A program made the translations under genes and the position numbers. From an uncultured Acidimicrobiia bacterium (lineage in GTDB: Bacteria > Actinomycetota > Acidimicrobiia > Spongiisociales > Spongiisociaceae), in NCBI GenBank assembly GCA_958295745.1, contig OY282370.1, forward strand, positions 2,640,548-2,704,547: DNA of 64,000 nucleotides, in the 5' to 3' direction. Shown piece after piece: positions 32,694 to 41,871 of the stretch (its first letter is position 1; each line of letters opens with the position of its first letter). The notes beneath the pieces are model-generated. The model saw only the letters and a program-made list of their open reading frames with translations. It had not been told where the DNA came from and did no database searches.

Positions 32694-34043
32694 ATGGCGA
32701 GATCCACCTCGCGCGGCTCCGCGGTCTTCTACCGCAGCCCCGACGACCGATACCCGATGATCGTGCGCGCCGCCGGGGTCCATCTGTGGGATTCCTCCGG
32801 CAAGCAGTACCTCGACCTCTCCAGCGGGATTTCCGCCACGGCCGGCATCGGCCAGGGCCGGCCCGAGATCGCCGATGCCATGGCCGCCCAGGTCCGGCGG
32901 CTGTCCTTCGTCCACAGCTCCCGGGTCACCAACGACCAGCAGGAACGCCTGGCCGCCCGCCTGGCCGACCGGGCGCCGGAAGGGGTCGGGAAGGTGATGT
33001 TCACCTCCGGCGGGTCGGAGGCCAACGAGCTGTCCATACGGATCGCCCGCCAGTACCACCTGGCCCGGGGCGAATGGGAACGCACCAAGGTCGTGTCCCT
33101 GGCGCCCAGCTACCACGGGGCCACGGTCGGGGCGCTGTCGATGACGGGCCGCTGGGATGTCAACCGATCCTACACCCCGAACCTGATGCACACCGTCAAG
33201 GTCACCGCCCCCGTCAACTTCCGGGGGCCGTTCGCCGGCCTGGAGGGGGAGGCGCTGGCGGAGCGGGCCGCCGGGGCGGTGGAGGACGCCATCGAGGCGG
33301 CCGGCCCTCACACCGTGTCGGCTTTCATCGCCGAGCCCGTTTCCGCCGCGGCGGGGATGACCGTCCCGCCCGCCTCCTACTGGGAGCGCATCCGCGCCGT
33401 CTGCGACCGCAGCGGCGTCCTGTTCATAACCGACGAGATCGTCACGGGTGCGGGGCGGACCGGCGAGTTCCTGGCCATGGACCACTTCGGGGTGACGCCC
33501 GACCTGTGCAACCTGGCCAAGGGCCTCGGAGGGGGGTATGTTCCGCTGGGCGCCACCCTGGCCGCCGACTCCATCGTGGACACCATCGCCGTCCAGAACC
33601 GGCGCATGGCGGAGGTGCACACCTTCAGCGGCGCCCCGGTGTCGTGCGCGGCGGGGGCGGCGGTGCTCGACGCGATCGAGGGGGAGGGCCTGGTGGAGCA
33701 GGCCGCCGAGCGGGGCGCCTTCCTGCGCTCCCTCCTGGAGGACCGGCTGGGAAGCCTTCCGGTGGTGGGGGAGATCAGGGGCATAGGCCTCATGCAGATG
33801 GTCGAGTACGTGCGCTCCCGGCGGACCAGGGAGAAGATCCCCGCCGAGGCGGAGGCGTCCGACACCCTGTCGAAGGCCATGTTCGAGCGGGGGGTGATGC
33901 TCAACACGCTCGGCGCCTCGAGCTCTCTGGTGGGCGATTGCACGGTGTTCTATCCGGCCCTGACCATCGGGGAGGCGGATCTCGAACACGGGGTGGACGT
34001 ACTGGGCGAGGAATTGGAGCGCCTGCATGCTGGCTGGACATAG
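32694..34043 (+). CDS. class III aminotransferase
   Basis: A 449-residue PLP enzyme. The start ATG (32694) is preferred although the frame is open far upstream, because family similarity starts there (VFYRSPDDRYPMIVRAAGVH). Landmarks are FTSGGSEANELSIRIAR, SYHGATVGALSMTG, FITDEIVTGAGRTG (Asp binding the PLP ring nitrogen) and NLAKGLGGGYVPLGA with the Schiff-base Lys near 276. Enzymes of this class move amino groups from omega-amino acids, diamines or amino acids to 2-oxo acids. It leads a same-strand group with a dehydratase and an aspartate-dehydrogenase-like gene. Confidence 0.85.
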   Translation: MARSTSRGSAVFYRSPDDRYPMIVRAAGVHLWDSSGKQYLDLSSGISATAGIGQGRPEIADAMAAQVRRLSFVHSSRVTNDQQERLAARLADRAPEGVGKVMFTSGGSEANELSIRIARQYHLARGEWERTKVVSLAPSYHGATVGALSMTGRWDVNRSYTPNLMHTVKVTAPVNFRGPFAGLEGEALAERAAGAVEDAIEAAGPHTVSAFIAEPVSAAAGMTVPPASYWERIRAVCDRSGVLFITDEIVTGAGRTGEFLAMDHFGVTPDLCNLAKGLGGGYVPLGATLAADSIVDTIAVQNRRMAEVHTFSGAPVSCAAGAAVLDAIEGEGLVEQAAERGAFLRSLLEDRLGSLPVVGEIRGIGLMQMVEYVRSRRTREKIPAEAEASDTLSKAMFERGVMLNTLGASSSLVGDCTVFYPALTIGEADLEHGVDVLGEELERLHAGWT

Positions 34044-34124
34044 GTCGTATACAGCGAAAACAGGACGGCGGAGGGCCTGTCCGGAAGGGCGGGAGACCCC
34101 TGCCCCGGAGATGGAAGGAGCGGC

Positions 34125-35090
34125 ATGATCGGCGGGGAGCTCACCTACAGCAGGATCGTGGAGGCGAAGGAGCGGATGGCGCCCCCGGTGAGGGTCACCG
34201 GGATGCTGCCGCTGGCCCGCACGGCGGACGAAGTGGGGCGGGAGCGCCTGTTCCTGAAGTCCGAGCACCTCCAGGTCACCGGTTCCTACAAGGCCCGTTC
34301 CGCCTTCAACATCCTCCGCTCCTTCGAAGGGGAGCGCCGCCGGCGGGGGATCGTGCTGTCGTCGTCGGGCAACTTCGCCCAGGCCTTCGCCTACGCCGGC
34401 CGGGTGCTCGATTCGCCGGTCGCCATCGTCATGCCCGAATACACCGCCGAGGTCAAGGTCGAAGGCACCCGGGAATACGGCGCCGAGGTGGTCCTCTGCC
34501 CGACCTTCGCCGACCGGGACCCCGCCGTCGAGCAGGTGGGGGCCGAGCGGGGGATGGTCATCCTGCACACCTTCGAGGACCCGGAGGTGGCGGTCGGCCA
34601 CGGGACCATCGGGCTCGAGGTTGTCGAACAGCTCCCGGAGGTCGAGACGGTACTGATCCCGGTCTCCAGCGGGGGGCTGGCCGCCGGCATCGCCCTGGCG
34701 GTGAAGGAACGCCGCCCCGACGTGACCGTCCTGGGCGTCCAGCCGGAAGGAGGCAACGCCGCCTACGTATCCTGGCAGGCGGGAGAGGTGAGGGCCGTAG
34801 ACCGCTGGGAGTCCATGGCCGACGCCCTCTCCGCCCGGCGCCCCGGCAAGCTCCCCTTCGAGTATTTGCAGCGTTACCTGGACGACATAGTGCTGGTCTC
34901 CGAGGAAGCGATCGCCGAGGCGGTCCGCACCATCCTGTTCCGCACCAAGACCCTGACCGAGCCGGGGGGCGCCACCGCCGCCGCGGCCTTCCTGTCGGGA
35001 GTGGTGGACACCGGAAAGGTGACGGCGGCCATCGCCTCGGGCGGCAACATCCAGCCGTCGGTGCTGGAGAAGATACTCGGCGGGGAATGA
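34125..35090 (+). CDS. serine/threonine dehydratase-like PLP enzyme
   Basis: A 321-residue fold-type-II PLP enzyme. Lys56 in QVTGSYKARSA is the Schiff-base residue, SSSGNFAQAFAYAG the carboxylate loop, and PVSSGGLAAGIAL the phosphate loop; GGNIQPSVLEKIL closes the protein. The family removes water and ammonia from serine, threonine or 3-hydroxyaspartate. There is no C-terminal ACT domain, so it is the catabolic form. AAGGAG precedes the ATG. The next gene, 49 bases on, is an aspartate-dehydrogenase-like enzyme; together they could convert 3-hydroxyaspartate via iminosuccinate to aspartate. That link is an inference. Confidence 0.8.
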   Translation: MIGGELTYSRIVEAKERMAPPVRVTGMLPLARTADEVGRERLFLKSEHLQVTGSYKARSAFNILRSFEGERRRRGIVLSSSGNFAQAFAYAGRVLDSPVAIVMPEYTAEVKVEGTREYGAEVVLCPTFADRDPAVEQVGAERGMVILHTFEDPEVAVGHGTIGLEVVEQLPEVETVLIPVSSGGLAAGIALAVKERRPDVTVLGVQPEGGNAAYVSWQAGEVRAVDRWESMADALSARRPGKLPFEYLQRYLDDIVLVSEEAIAEAVRTILFRTKTLTEPGGATAAAAFLSGVVDTGKVTAAIASGGNIQPSVLEKILGGE

Positions 35091-35139
35091 GTCCCGTGCG
35101 GGGCGCGGCAAGCCGCAGAACAGAGAGGAGGGTCGAAAG

Positions 35140-35940
35140 ATGAGCAACCCGCGGCCCCGGATCGGGATAGTCGGCCACGGTCTGATCGGTTCCTACGTGT
35201 ACGAGCAGATCACCACCCGCCCCGAGCTCGGGTTGGACGCGGCCTTCGTCCACGACCAGATGCCCGAGCGGGTGGCCGGGCTGCCGGTGGAGGTCGTACT
35301 CGACGACTTGGAGGACTTCGCCCGGCGGTCGCCCGACATGGTGGCCGAGTTCGCCCACCCGTCCGTGACCGCGGACCACGGGGCCCGATTCCTCCGGCAC
35401 ACCGACTACCTGCCCCTCTCGGTGACCGCCTTCGCCGACGCAGAGGTGGAGCGCACCCTGCTGGACACCGCCCGGGCCCACGGCACCCGCCTGTACATCC
35501 CCCACGGCGCCGTGGTGGGCCTCGAAGCCATCGGGGAGGGCCGGGACCAGTGGGAGGAGGTGAAGATGGTGATGCGCAAGAACCCCGCCAATATCGACTT
35601 CAGCGCCCATCCCGAGCTGGCGGCCGAGGACATCACGACCGACACGGTGCTCTACGACGGCCCCACCAGGGGTCTGTGCGGGCTGTTCCCCCGCAACGTC
35701 AACGCCCACGCCGCCCTGGCTCTGGGAGGGATCGGCTTCGACCGGACCCGCTCGGTTTTCATCGCCGTCACCGAAGGCGGCGTGTCCGACATAGAGATCA
35801 CCGCCCGCAGCCCGGCCGCCGTGCTCACCATCAGGCGGGTCAGCCCCATGAAAGGGGTCAGCGGCATCTTCACCCTGCTGTCGGTGCTCTCCAGCGTTGT
35901 GAAGGCCAAAGGCTCACCTGCGGGGCTGCATCTCGTCTGA
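35140..35940 (+). CDS. aspartate-dehydrogenase-like protein (iminosuccinate reductase)
   Basis: A 266-residue protein of the NadX/DUF108 group. A Rossmann motif GIVGHGLIGSYV (9-20) binds NAD(P), IPHGAVVGLEA and FPRNVNAHAALAL (with the likely catalytic His) mark the second domain. The family interconverts aspartate and iminosuccinate. No nadA or nadB is near, so NAD synthesis is not indicated. Its place behind a dehydratase suggests it reduces an imino acid released by that enzyme. GGAGGG lies seven bases before the ATG. Confidence 0.8.
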   Translation: MSNPRPRIGIVGHGLIGSYVYEQITTRPELGLDAAFVHDQMPERVAGLPVEVVLDDLEDFARRSPDMVAEFAHPSVTADHGARFLRHTDYLPLSVTAFADAEVERTLLDTARAHGTRLYIPHGAVVGLEAIGEGRDQWEEVKMVMRKNPANIDFSAHPELAAEDITTDTVLYDGPTRGLCGLFPRNVNAHAALALGGIGFDRTRSVFIAVTEGGVSDIEITARSPAAVLTIRRVSPMKGVSGIFTLLSVLSSVVKAKGSPAGLHLV

Positions 35941-35982
35941 GGAAAGAACATGATACGGGGACGAATCTGGTAAGATAGGAAA

Positions 35983-36688
35983 ATGGAAGCAACAATACCT
36001 TGGCTGTTTGTTCTCTGGTTTAGCCTCCTACCAGGTGCTTTATTCATTTGGTCCTATGGTTTAATAGCCGGAAGATGGATGACGGGAAAGGAAGGTAGCC
36101 GCCATTTTTTCTTGATGTCACTAGGATATTCGGCAATTTTCCATTTAGCTTTAGCTCCAATGACTTACAAACTATGGTCTTTATACTGGGGTAAAATCAG
36201 TCAAGGCGAAAGAGTAAGTCTATGGTTATGGGCGGCTTTATCTATATATGTTATAGTTCCTGCTGTTATTGGTTTAGTGGCCGGGTGGGCTACACTTAGA
36301 TCAGGAAGGGCAACTAACAAATGGTATTAGATGGGCAAGATTTCTCGTAGGTCGCACTCAAGATCCCCTAGCTTGGGATAATTTATTTGGCCGTGATGAT
36401 ATAACCGGTTGGATTCGTTTGAGAACGAAGGAAGGTATTTTTATAGGCGGTTATTATGGACCGGGATCATATGTTTCAGGATATCCTGAACAACAAGATC
36501 TATTCTTAAGTAATCTTGCGGAGGTTCAACAGGATACCGGCGAGTTTGTTCTAGATCATGACCAAAAGCCAAAATTGTTAGTATCGGGTTTGCTTATTCG
36601 CTGGGATGAGGTATCATATCTGGAATCCACAGTAACAACAGGTCAAGAATTTCAAAACAAAATCAAAGAAAGGAGAGGAGAGCAATGA
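35983..36688 (+). pseudogene. DUF6338-like membrane protein, single frameshift
   Basis: The first 116 codons encode membrane helices (WLFVLWFSLLPGALFIWSYG and two or three more) and stop at 36330. From about 36305 a second frame carries on the family's C-terminal domain: RTQDPLAWDNLFGRD, WIRLRTKEGIFIGGYYGPGS, DLFLSNLAEVQQ and a final GLLIRWDEVSYLES, stopping at 36688. Together they give a protein of about 235 residues, so one base has been gained or lost between roughly 36250 and 36310. The region is low in GC (near 40%), unlike its neighbours, and was probably acquired. A sequencing error is possible. The stop overlaps the next start (ATGA). Confidence 0.75.
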
Positions 36689-36906
36689 CTGAACGATCAG
36701 GCAGATACACAAACAAAAAGGCCCGCAACTCTCGTAGATACATGACCCAGAAACGTGGATACATGGCCGGTAACACTCCACCCGAAAAGGCCGGGCCTCC
36801 CCCAAAGGGTCCTATGGCAGGGTTTCATGGAAAGGGTAAATCGGACAGTAGCAACAACGAAGCGGCGTCATCCACTGCTTCCAAAGATTCTTCTAACGTG
36901 AAGTAA
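36685..36906 (+). CDS. small basic protein behind the DUF6338 gene
   Basis: A 73-residue protein rich in Lys, Arg, Ser, Gly and Pro, apparently disordered. Its ATG overlaps the DUF6338-type stop (ATGA), and AAAGGAGAGGAG lies just upstream, so it is likely translated. It has no recognised family; a nucleic-acid-binding or structural role is a guess. It shares the low GC of the gene before it, so both probably arrived together. Confidence 0.5.
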   Translation: MTERSGRYTNKKARNSRRYMTQKRGYMAGNTPPEKAGPPPKGPMAGFHGKGKSDSSNNEAASSTASKDSSNVK

Positions 36907-37015
36907 GTAACACCTTTGGAGTGAGGTTGGGCCATTTCTGTCCGCCGTCCGATAGGATCAGGTGTCTGTGACCGTCCGCTCTTTTGCTAGATAGATAACG
37001 GGCGGCCCCGGACGT

Positions 37016-37234
37016 TCAGTTTGCCCGAATAGGGCGGCGGGGCTCTACTCCGTCTTCCTCGCACCAGGAGAGGTACTCGTCGATGGAGCGGTGGAACTCT
37101 TCACGTATACCCTCGACGTCGACCGCCTCGAAGGTGGCGATCGGATACGGGCCGCTGTTGACGACGCTCCCGTGGAGCCGATCTACCGAATCGTCATATT
37201 CGATAGAAGCGATGTACCCCTTGTATTCCATCAT
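37016..37234 (-). CDS. hicB: HicB-family antitoxin-like protein
   Basis: A 72-residue protein of the HicB fold: MMEYKGYIASIEYDDSVDRL, then ATFEAVDVEGIREEFHRSID and a final acidic-to-basic tail. HicB antitoxins block the HicA mRNA nuclease and repress their own promoter. No HicA gene is found on either side; the 200 bases upstream hold only a non-coding stretch. GGAGGAAC lies just before the ATG pair. It is a solitary antitoxin, as often seen, or acts on a distant toxin. Confidence 0.7.
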   Translation of the reverse strand: MMEYKGYIASIEYDDSVDRLHGSVVNSGPYPIATFEAVDVEGIREEFHRSIDEYLSWCEEDGVEPRRPIRAN

Positions 37235-37431
37235 GTTCCTCCTTCTTGTCAGTTGTCCACCATATGAATATGCCTGTCCTCTTACATCTATTCTCCTTTC
37301 TTCGATGGTCGTCGCGTCCCCGCAGAGTAGACCTCCGCCAAAGCCGGCCTCCGCCGGTGACGGTCCGGGAGGCCGCTGTCTTCGTATATACCGCCTGGTC
37401 GTAGACTGACGGCTTCGGGAAGAGGGATATC

Positions 37432-39336
37432 ATGTTCTACCACGGCGGCGGCGGATTCTGGTCCTACCTGCGCTACGACCAGGACCAGAAGGGGCCGGAG
37501 ATCGACCGGGCCCTGTTGCGGCGTGTGTTCGCCTACGGGCGCCCCTACCGGTGGCTGCTGGCCGGGGTGCTGGCCACGATCCTGATCATCTCGACGCTGG
37601 CGGTGGTCCCGCCCCTGCTCATCCGGGAGCTGGTGGACCGCGCCATCCCCGATGCCGACCTCGGCCGGCTGACCCTGCTCGGGGCGGGGATGGTGGCCGT
37701 GCCGCTGGTCACCGTATCGGTGGGCGCCGTGCAGCGGTGGATGTCGGCCCGGGCCGGGGAGGGGATCATCTACGACCTGCGCCGCTCCCTCTACACCCAC
37801 CTCCAGGCCATGTCGCTGCGTTTCTTCACCCAGACCAAGACCGGAGAGCTGGTGTCCCGCCTCGACAACGACGTGGTGGGCGCCCAGACCGCCATAACCG
37901 GCACCTTCGTCACCATCGCCTCCAACATCGTCTCCGTGGCGGTGATCCTGGTCGTGATGTTCCGGGCCGAGTGGCGCCTCACCCTGCTGGCGGTGGCCGC
38001 CCTGCCTCTGTTCGTCTATCCGGCCCGGCGGGTGGCTCATATCCTGCGCCGCATCACCCAGCGCCAGATGCAGCACAACGCCGCCATGTCCGCCATCCTC
38101 AACGAGACCTTCAACGTGAGCGGTGCCCTGCTGGTGAAGCTGTTCGGACGCCGTAGGGAGGAGGCGGCCCGCTTCTCGGAGGAGGCCCGGATGGTGCGGG
38201 ATCTGGGCGTCCGCTCGGCCATGATCGGGCGGTGGTTCTTCGCCGCCCTCGGGTTGGTCGGCGCAACCGGCACGGCGGCGGTGTTCTGGGTGGGCGGCTA
38301 CCTGGTGATCCAAGGGCAGCTGAGCCTCGGCACGGTGGTCATGTTCTCCACCCTGCTGGTCCAGCTGTACGGCCCGCTGTCCGCCATGTCCAACGCCCGG
38401 GTGGAGTTCGCCTCCTCCCTGGTCTCCTTCGAGCGGGTGTTCGAGGTTCTGGACCTCCCGCACGACATCGTGGAGCGCCCCGGGGCGGTGGACATCCGCC
38501 CCGTCCAAGGGATGGTCGAGTTCGACCGGGTGTCCTTCCGCTACCAGACGGAGAAGCCGGGCGGCCTGGCCTCCGTGGACCGGTTCTGGCAGCCCGCCGA
38601 TGGCCTCGACCCCGCGGTTCCCGCCGTCCCGGACGGACGGACGTGGGCCATCGAGGACATGAGCTTCCGCATAGAGCCGGGGGATCTGGCCGCCCTGGTG
38701 GGCCCTTCCGGCGCCGGCAAGACCACCATCAGCTACCTGATACCCCGCCTCTACGACCTGGACAGAGGGCGGGTGAGGATCGACGGGGTGGACGTGCGGG
38801 ACGCCGCCCTGGAGTCGCTGGAGCAGTCGGTGGGGGTCGTAACCCAGGAGACGTTCCTCTTCCACGACACCATCGCCGCCAACCTGCGCTACGCCAAGCC
38901 GGACGCCGATCAGGAGGAGATCGAGGCGGCCGCCCGGGCGGCCAACATCCACGACTTCGTCGTCACCCTGGCGGACGGATACGACACGGTGGTGGGGGAG
39001 CGGGGCTACCGCCTGTCGGGCGGCGAGAAGCAGCGGATCGCCCTGGCCCGGGTGATCCTGAAAGACCCGCAGATACTCATCCTCGACGAGGCCACCGCCC
39101 ATCTCGACTCCGAATCCGAGGCCCTCGTCCACGAGGCCCTGGAACGGGTCATGAAAGGGCGCACCTCGCTGGTGATCGCCCACCGCCTCTCCACCATCCG
39201 GGCCGCCGACCGCATCCTGGTGCTCGACGAAGGCCGGCTGGTGGAGCAGGGCGACCACGCCGATCTGCTGGAATCCGGCGGACTCTACGCCCGGCTGTAC
39301 CGCACTCAGTTCCACCGCCCTAAGGCCCCCGCCTGA
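37432..39336 (+). CDS. ABC transporter, fused permease and ATPase
   Basis: A 634-residue half-transporter exporter. Six membrane helices lie in residues about 40-320, and the ATPase domain occupies the C-terminal 250 residues: Walker A GPSGAGKTT near 424, Q-loop VTQETFLFHD, signature LSGGEKQ, Walker B ILILDEATA and the H-loop His of IAHRLST. It probably works as a homodimer exporting lipids, peptides or drugs. An insert in the ATPase domain (GGLASVDRFWQPADGL, about 370-390) is not typical. The gene stands alone, starting at ATG 37432. Confidence 0.9.
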   Translation: MFYHGGGGFWSYLRYDQDQKGPEIDRALLRRVFAYGRPYRWLLAGVLATILIISTLAVVPPLLIRELVDRAIPDADLGRLTLLGAGMVAVPLVTVSVGAVQRWMSARAGEGIIYDLRRSLYTHLQAMSLRFFTQTKTGELVSRLDNDVVGAQTAITGTFVTIASNIVSVAVILVVMFRAEWRLTLLAVAALPLFVYPARRVAHILRRITQRQMQHNAAMSAILNETFNVSGALLVKLFGRRREEAARFSEEARMVRDLGVRSAMIGRWFFAALGLVGATGTAAVFWVGGYLVIQGQLSLGTVVMFSTLLVQLYGPLSAMSNARVEFASSLVSFERVFEVLDLPHDIVERPGAVDIRPVQGMVEFDRVSFRYQTEKPGGLASVDRFWQPADGLDPAVPAVPDGRTWAIEDMSFRIEPGDLAALVGPSGAGKTTISYLIPRLYDLDRGRVRIDGVDVRDAALESLEQSVGVVTQETFLFHDTIAANLRYAKPDADQEEIEAAARAANIHDFVVTLADGYDTVVGERGYRLSGGEKQRIALARVILKDPQILILDEATAHLDSESEALVHEALERVMKGRTSLVIAHRLSTIRAADRILVLDEGRLVEQGDHADLLESGGLYARLYRTQFHRPKAPA

Positions 39337-39395
39337 CACGCGGTGAGGCGCCGGCGCATCCCGGCGGGCCCCGGCCAGGCGTTCACAGCGCCGCA

Positions 39396-39745
39396 AGATC
39401 GCGAAAATCCCCCGCCCCGATCTCTGCCCGTCTGTTGGATTCCCGCCTCCGTTGGAGATCGCGAAAATCCCCCGCCGCCAAGTCGTAGAAGACCGCGATA
39501 AGAGGATGCGCGGATAGGTGCTCACCCAGGGATACAACTGCTCGCGGCGGTTGATGAGCCCACAGCCGCAGCCAGGGGTTACGAACTGGATACCGACCGG
39601 CGTTTACGAACTGGCAGACGCGGTCCGCCTATCCGCGCACCTCTAAATCTGCCGTCTGTCGGGTTGCCGCCCCGTTGGAGATCGCGAAAATTCCCCGCCC
39701 CACTCCGCCCCCCGGCTGGGTTCCCTCCCCCGCCACCACCGCGCT
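39396..39745 (+). repeat. intergenic CGCGAAAA repeats (three copies)
   Basis: AGATCGCGAAAATCCCCCGC occurs at 39396 and 39456, and a variant at 39679. The second and third are preceded by about 33 similar bases (TCTGCCCGTCTGT and TCTGCCGTCTGTC). The third continues into a C-rich tail that is also found near 57137 and, inverted, near 29083. The gap 39337-40008 otherwise holds no gene. A dispersed REP-like or non-autonomous element is inferred. Confidence 0.6.
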
Positions 39746-40008
39746 ACGCCAGGACCGGGGCATCGGGCGCGTGGACCCGACCCCGATCCGAAGTTTCTCA
39801 TTTCGGTTTCGGCTATTGCCCGCCCTCCGTTCCGTTACCCTCCGCAGAGGGCCGGACATCGGACGGGACTTCCGATATTCATCCACCGCCGTCCGGACCG
39901 AGGCGGCGGATTCCTTCCTCCCTAACAGCATCTCCTATTTTCGAGGAAAGGTCAACCCCTTTCTTTCGCGCCCTCGGCGCCGCCGACGGGACGGGCGGCC
40001 CCGTGGCC

Positions 40009-40872
40009 TCAGAGGCGGACCACCTCGACCTCCACCTCCATCCGGGACCGGCCTCCGCCCTTGAGGTCGCCCCGCGTGGGGGGTACGTCGAAGTAGTCGC
40101 GCCCCACCGCGGTGCGGATGTACCTCTCGTCGGCGACGCATCGGTTGGTGGGGTCGAAGCCGACCCAACCCAGGCCGGGAAGCCGGCACTCCACCCAGGC
40201 GTGGGAAGCCGACCCCGGCGCCGGGCCGCCGCCTGGTCCATCCACGTGGAGGTAACCGGACACGTAGCGGGCGGGGACGCCCCAGGACCGGGCGACGGCG
40301 AGCATCACGTGGGCGTAGTCCTGGCAGACCCCCCGGCCGGACTCCAGGATGTGTTCCATGGGCGAGTCCACCAGTGTGGAGCCCGGGGCGTATTCGAACG
40401 CGTCGTGGAGGGCGGCGGACAGACCGAGCAGGTCCTCCAGCGGGTCGGCGCCGGGTTCGACCCCCAGCCGGTCCACGAAGGCGGCCAGGGCGGGCGACGG
40501 ACGGGTCCGGCGGCTCGGATGGACGAAGTCCCAGTCGGACCAGGTGTCCATGTCCGAGCGGACCTCCGCCCAGGCGCCCCTCCCCATGGAACCCGGGAGC
40601 GCCGGGGCGGGCGGCGCCTCGACCGTCGACCGGGCGGCCACCTCCAGCGAAGAGTGCTCCGAGTGGATCGTCAGCACGTGCCTGGTGTTGCCGAACGGGT
40701 CCACCTCGGCGCCGATCGGCGCGGGCGGAGAGGCCGTCACCTCGAAGTCCGTCACCCGCTGGCCTCCGTCGCGGCGCGGCGCCAGCCAAAGGGACATGGC
40801 GCAGCGCACCACCGGTTCGGTATAGAAGAATCGGGTGCGGTGTTCGATGCGGTAGAGGGCGGGGCCGGCCAT
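40009..40872 (-). CDS. transglutaminase-like cysteine protease
   Basis: A 287-residue protein. The N-terminal strand domain (ALYRIEHRTRFFYTEPVVRC) precedes the transglutaminase core, whose Cys-His-Asp triad is seen in SGRGVCQDYAHVML, SHAWVECRLPG and GWVGFDPTN. It is the third gene of a known conserved trio with the circularly permuted ATP-grasp and alpha-E genes, in the order ATP-grasp, alpha-E, transglutaminase on the minus strand. Published comparative genomics predicts that the trio makes and cleaves peptide-like amide links; the substrate is unknown. Gaps between the genes are only four to five bases, so one transcript is likely. Confidence 0.85.
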   Translation of the reverse strand: MAGPALYRIEHRTRFFYTEPVVRCAMSLWLAPRRDGGQRVTDFEVTASPPAPIGAEVDPFGNTRHVLTIHSEHSSLEVAARSTVEAPPAPALPGSMGRGAWAEVRSDMDTWSDWDFVHPSRRTRPSPALAAFVDRLGVEPGADPLEDLLGLSAALHDAFEYAPGSTLVDSPMEHILESGRGVCQDYAHVMLAVARSWGVPARYVSGYLHVDGPGGGPAPGSASHAWVECRLPGLGWVGFDPTNRCVADERYIRTAVGRDYFDVPPTRGDLKGGGRSRMEVEVEVVRL

Positions 40873-40876
40873 TCGG

Positions 40877-41866
40877 TCAGCGCACCGCGCCCTCGAGCGG
40901 CGCGCCCTCGAGCGGGTAGTCGAAGTAGGCGCCGGTTATCGAGGTGTGCAGCAGCCGGGACTCGGACAGGACGGCGCCGAGCAGCTCCCGCCGCCCCCGC
41001 CCGCCTTCGCCGCCCGGCCATTCCGAACCGACCAGGACGCCCAGCCGCTCGACGGACTGCCCGACCAGCGCGGCGGACGCGGCGCGGGGCCCTCCGCCGA
41101 TCCCGGCCAGCTCCCGCCCGATGACTGCGATCGAACGTCCGAGCGAGCCGGGCAGCCGGGGGTCGGTGACCAGCAGGTCCAGCACCCGGCCGGGGTCCAC
41201 CGCCGCGCCGTGGGAACGGTTGTAGGCCTCGAAGGCGTGGTACACCCTCAGCAGGCCGGTCCAGTCCGTCTCGGCGCCCTCCTCGAAGAACCCGGCGGCG
41301 TCGATCTGCGCCGACAGCAGGGAACCCGACAGCTGGGTGCGCTCCACGAAGCGGCCGAGCCGCAGGAACAGCCATCTCTCGTCGCGGTACATGGTGGCGG
41401 CGGCCACGCCGGCGAGGGTGTCGACCTCGGCGGCCGTATCCGCGTAGAAGCTCTCCGGCGAGGTGATCCAGATGTCGCGGATGTCCATATCCTTCGTCCT
41501 CAGGTAGCAGCGGTTGATCTCCGTCCACATCTCGGCCGATATGCAGTGGCGCATCTGGCGGGCGTTCTCGCGGCCCGCCGCCAGGCAGTTGCGGATCGAG
41601 TCGGGGTTGGATGCCTCGAAGGTGAGGTCGTCGGCCAGGGTGTAGGAATCGGCCAGCGTGTAGCGGTCGCTGCGGTGCGGGCGGAGGGGGCCGCCGGGCG
41701 GCTGACGGTGCAGGCCGCCGTATATCCGCCGCCATCCGAAGTGGATCTCCCGCACCGGACGGTCCACGAGCGACTCGGTCTGGATCCTCAACAGGCGGGA
41801 CAGGCTGCCCACCCGCTCGAGGTAGCGGCCCATCCAGTAGAGGCCCTCCGCGCTCCGCGACAGCAT
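40877..41866 (-). CDS. alpha-E domain protein
   Basis: A 329-residue all-helical protein starting MLSRSAEGLYWMGRYLERV, the hallmark of the alpha-E family (COG2307). Further conserved parts are ASNPDSIRNCLAAGRENARQ, WTEINRCYL and LRLGRFVERTQ. It always accompanies the circularly permuted ATP-grasp protein and a transglutaminase, and may be a scaffold or partner for the amide-forming step. The ATG at 41866 lies five bases after the ATP-grasp stop. Longer readings through this frame overlap the ATP-grasp gene and are shadows. Confidence 0.85.
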   Translation of the reverse strand: MLSRSAEGLYWMGRYLERVGSLSRLLRIQTESLVDRPVREIHFGWRRIYGGLHRQPPGGPLRPHRSDRYTLADSYTLADDLTFEASNPDSIRNCLAAGRENARQMRHCISAEMWTEINRCYLRTKDMDIRDIWITSPESFYADTAAEVDTLAGVAAATMYRDERWLFLRLGRFVERTQLSGSLLSAQIDAAGFFEEGAETDWTGLLRVYHAFEAYNRSHGAAVDPGRVLDLLVTDPRLPGSLGRSIAVIGRELAGIGGGPRAASAALVGQSVERLGVLVGSEWPGGEGGRGRRELLGAVLSESRLLHTSITGAYFDYPLEGAPLEGAVR

Positions 41867-41871
41867 CTCCG

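Noticed and set aside
37235-37431. HicA toxin upstream of HicB
   Set aside because: Neither strand gives the HicA start or its conserved histidine motif.
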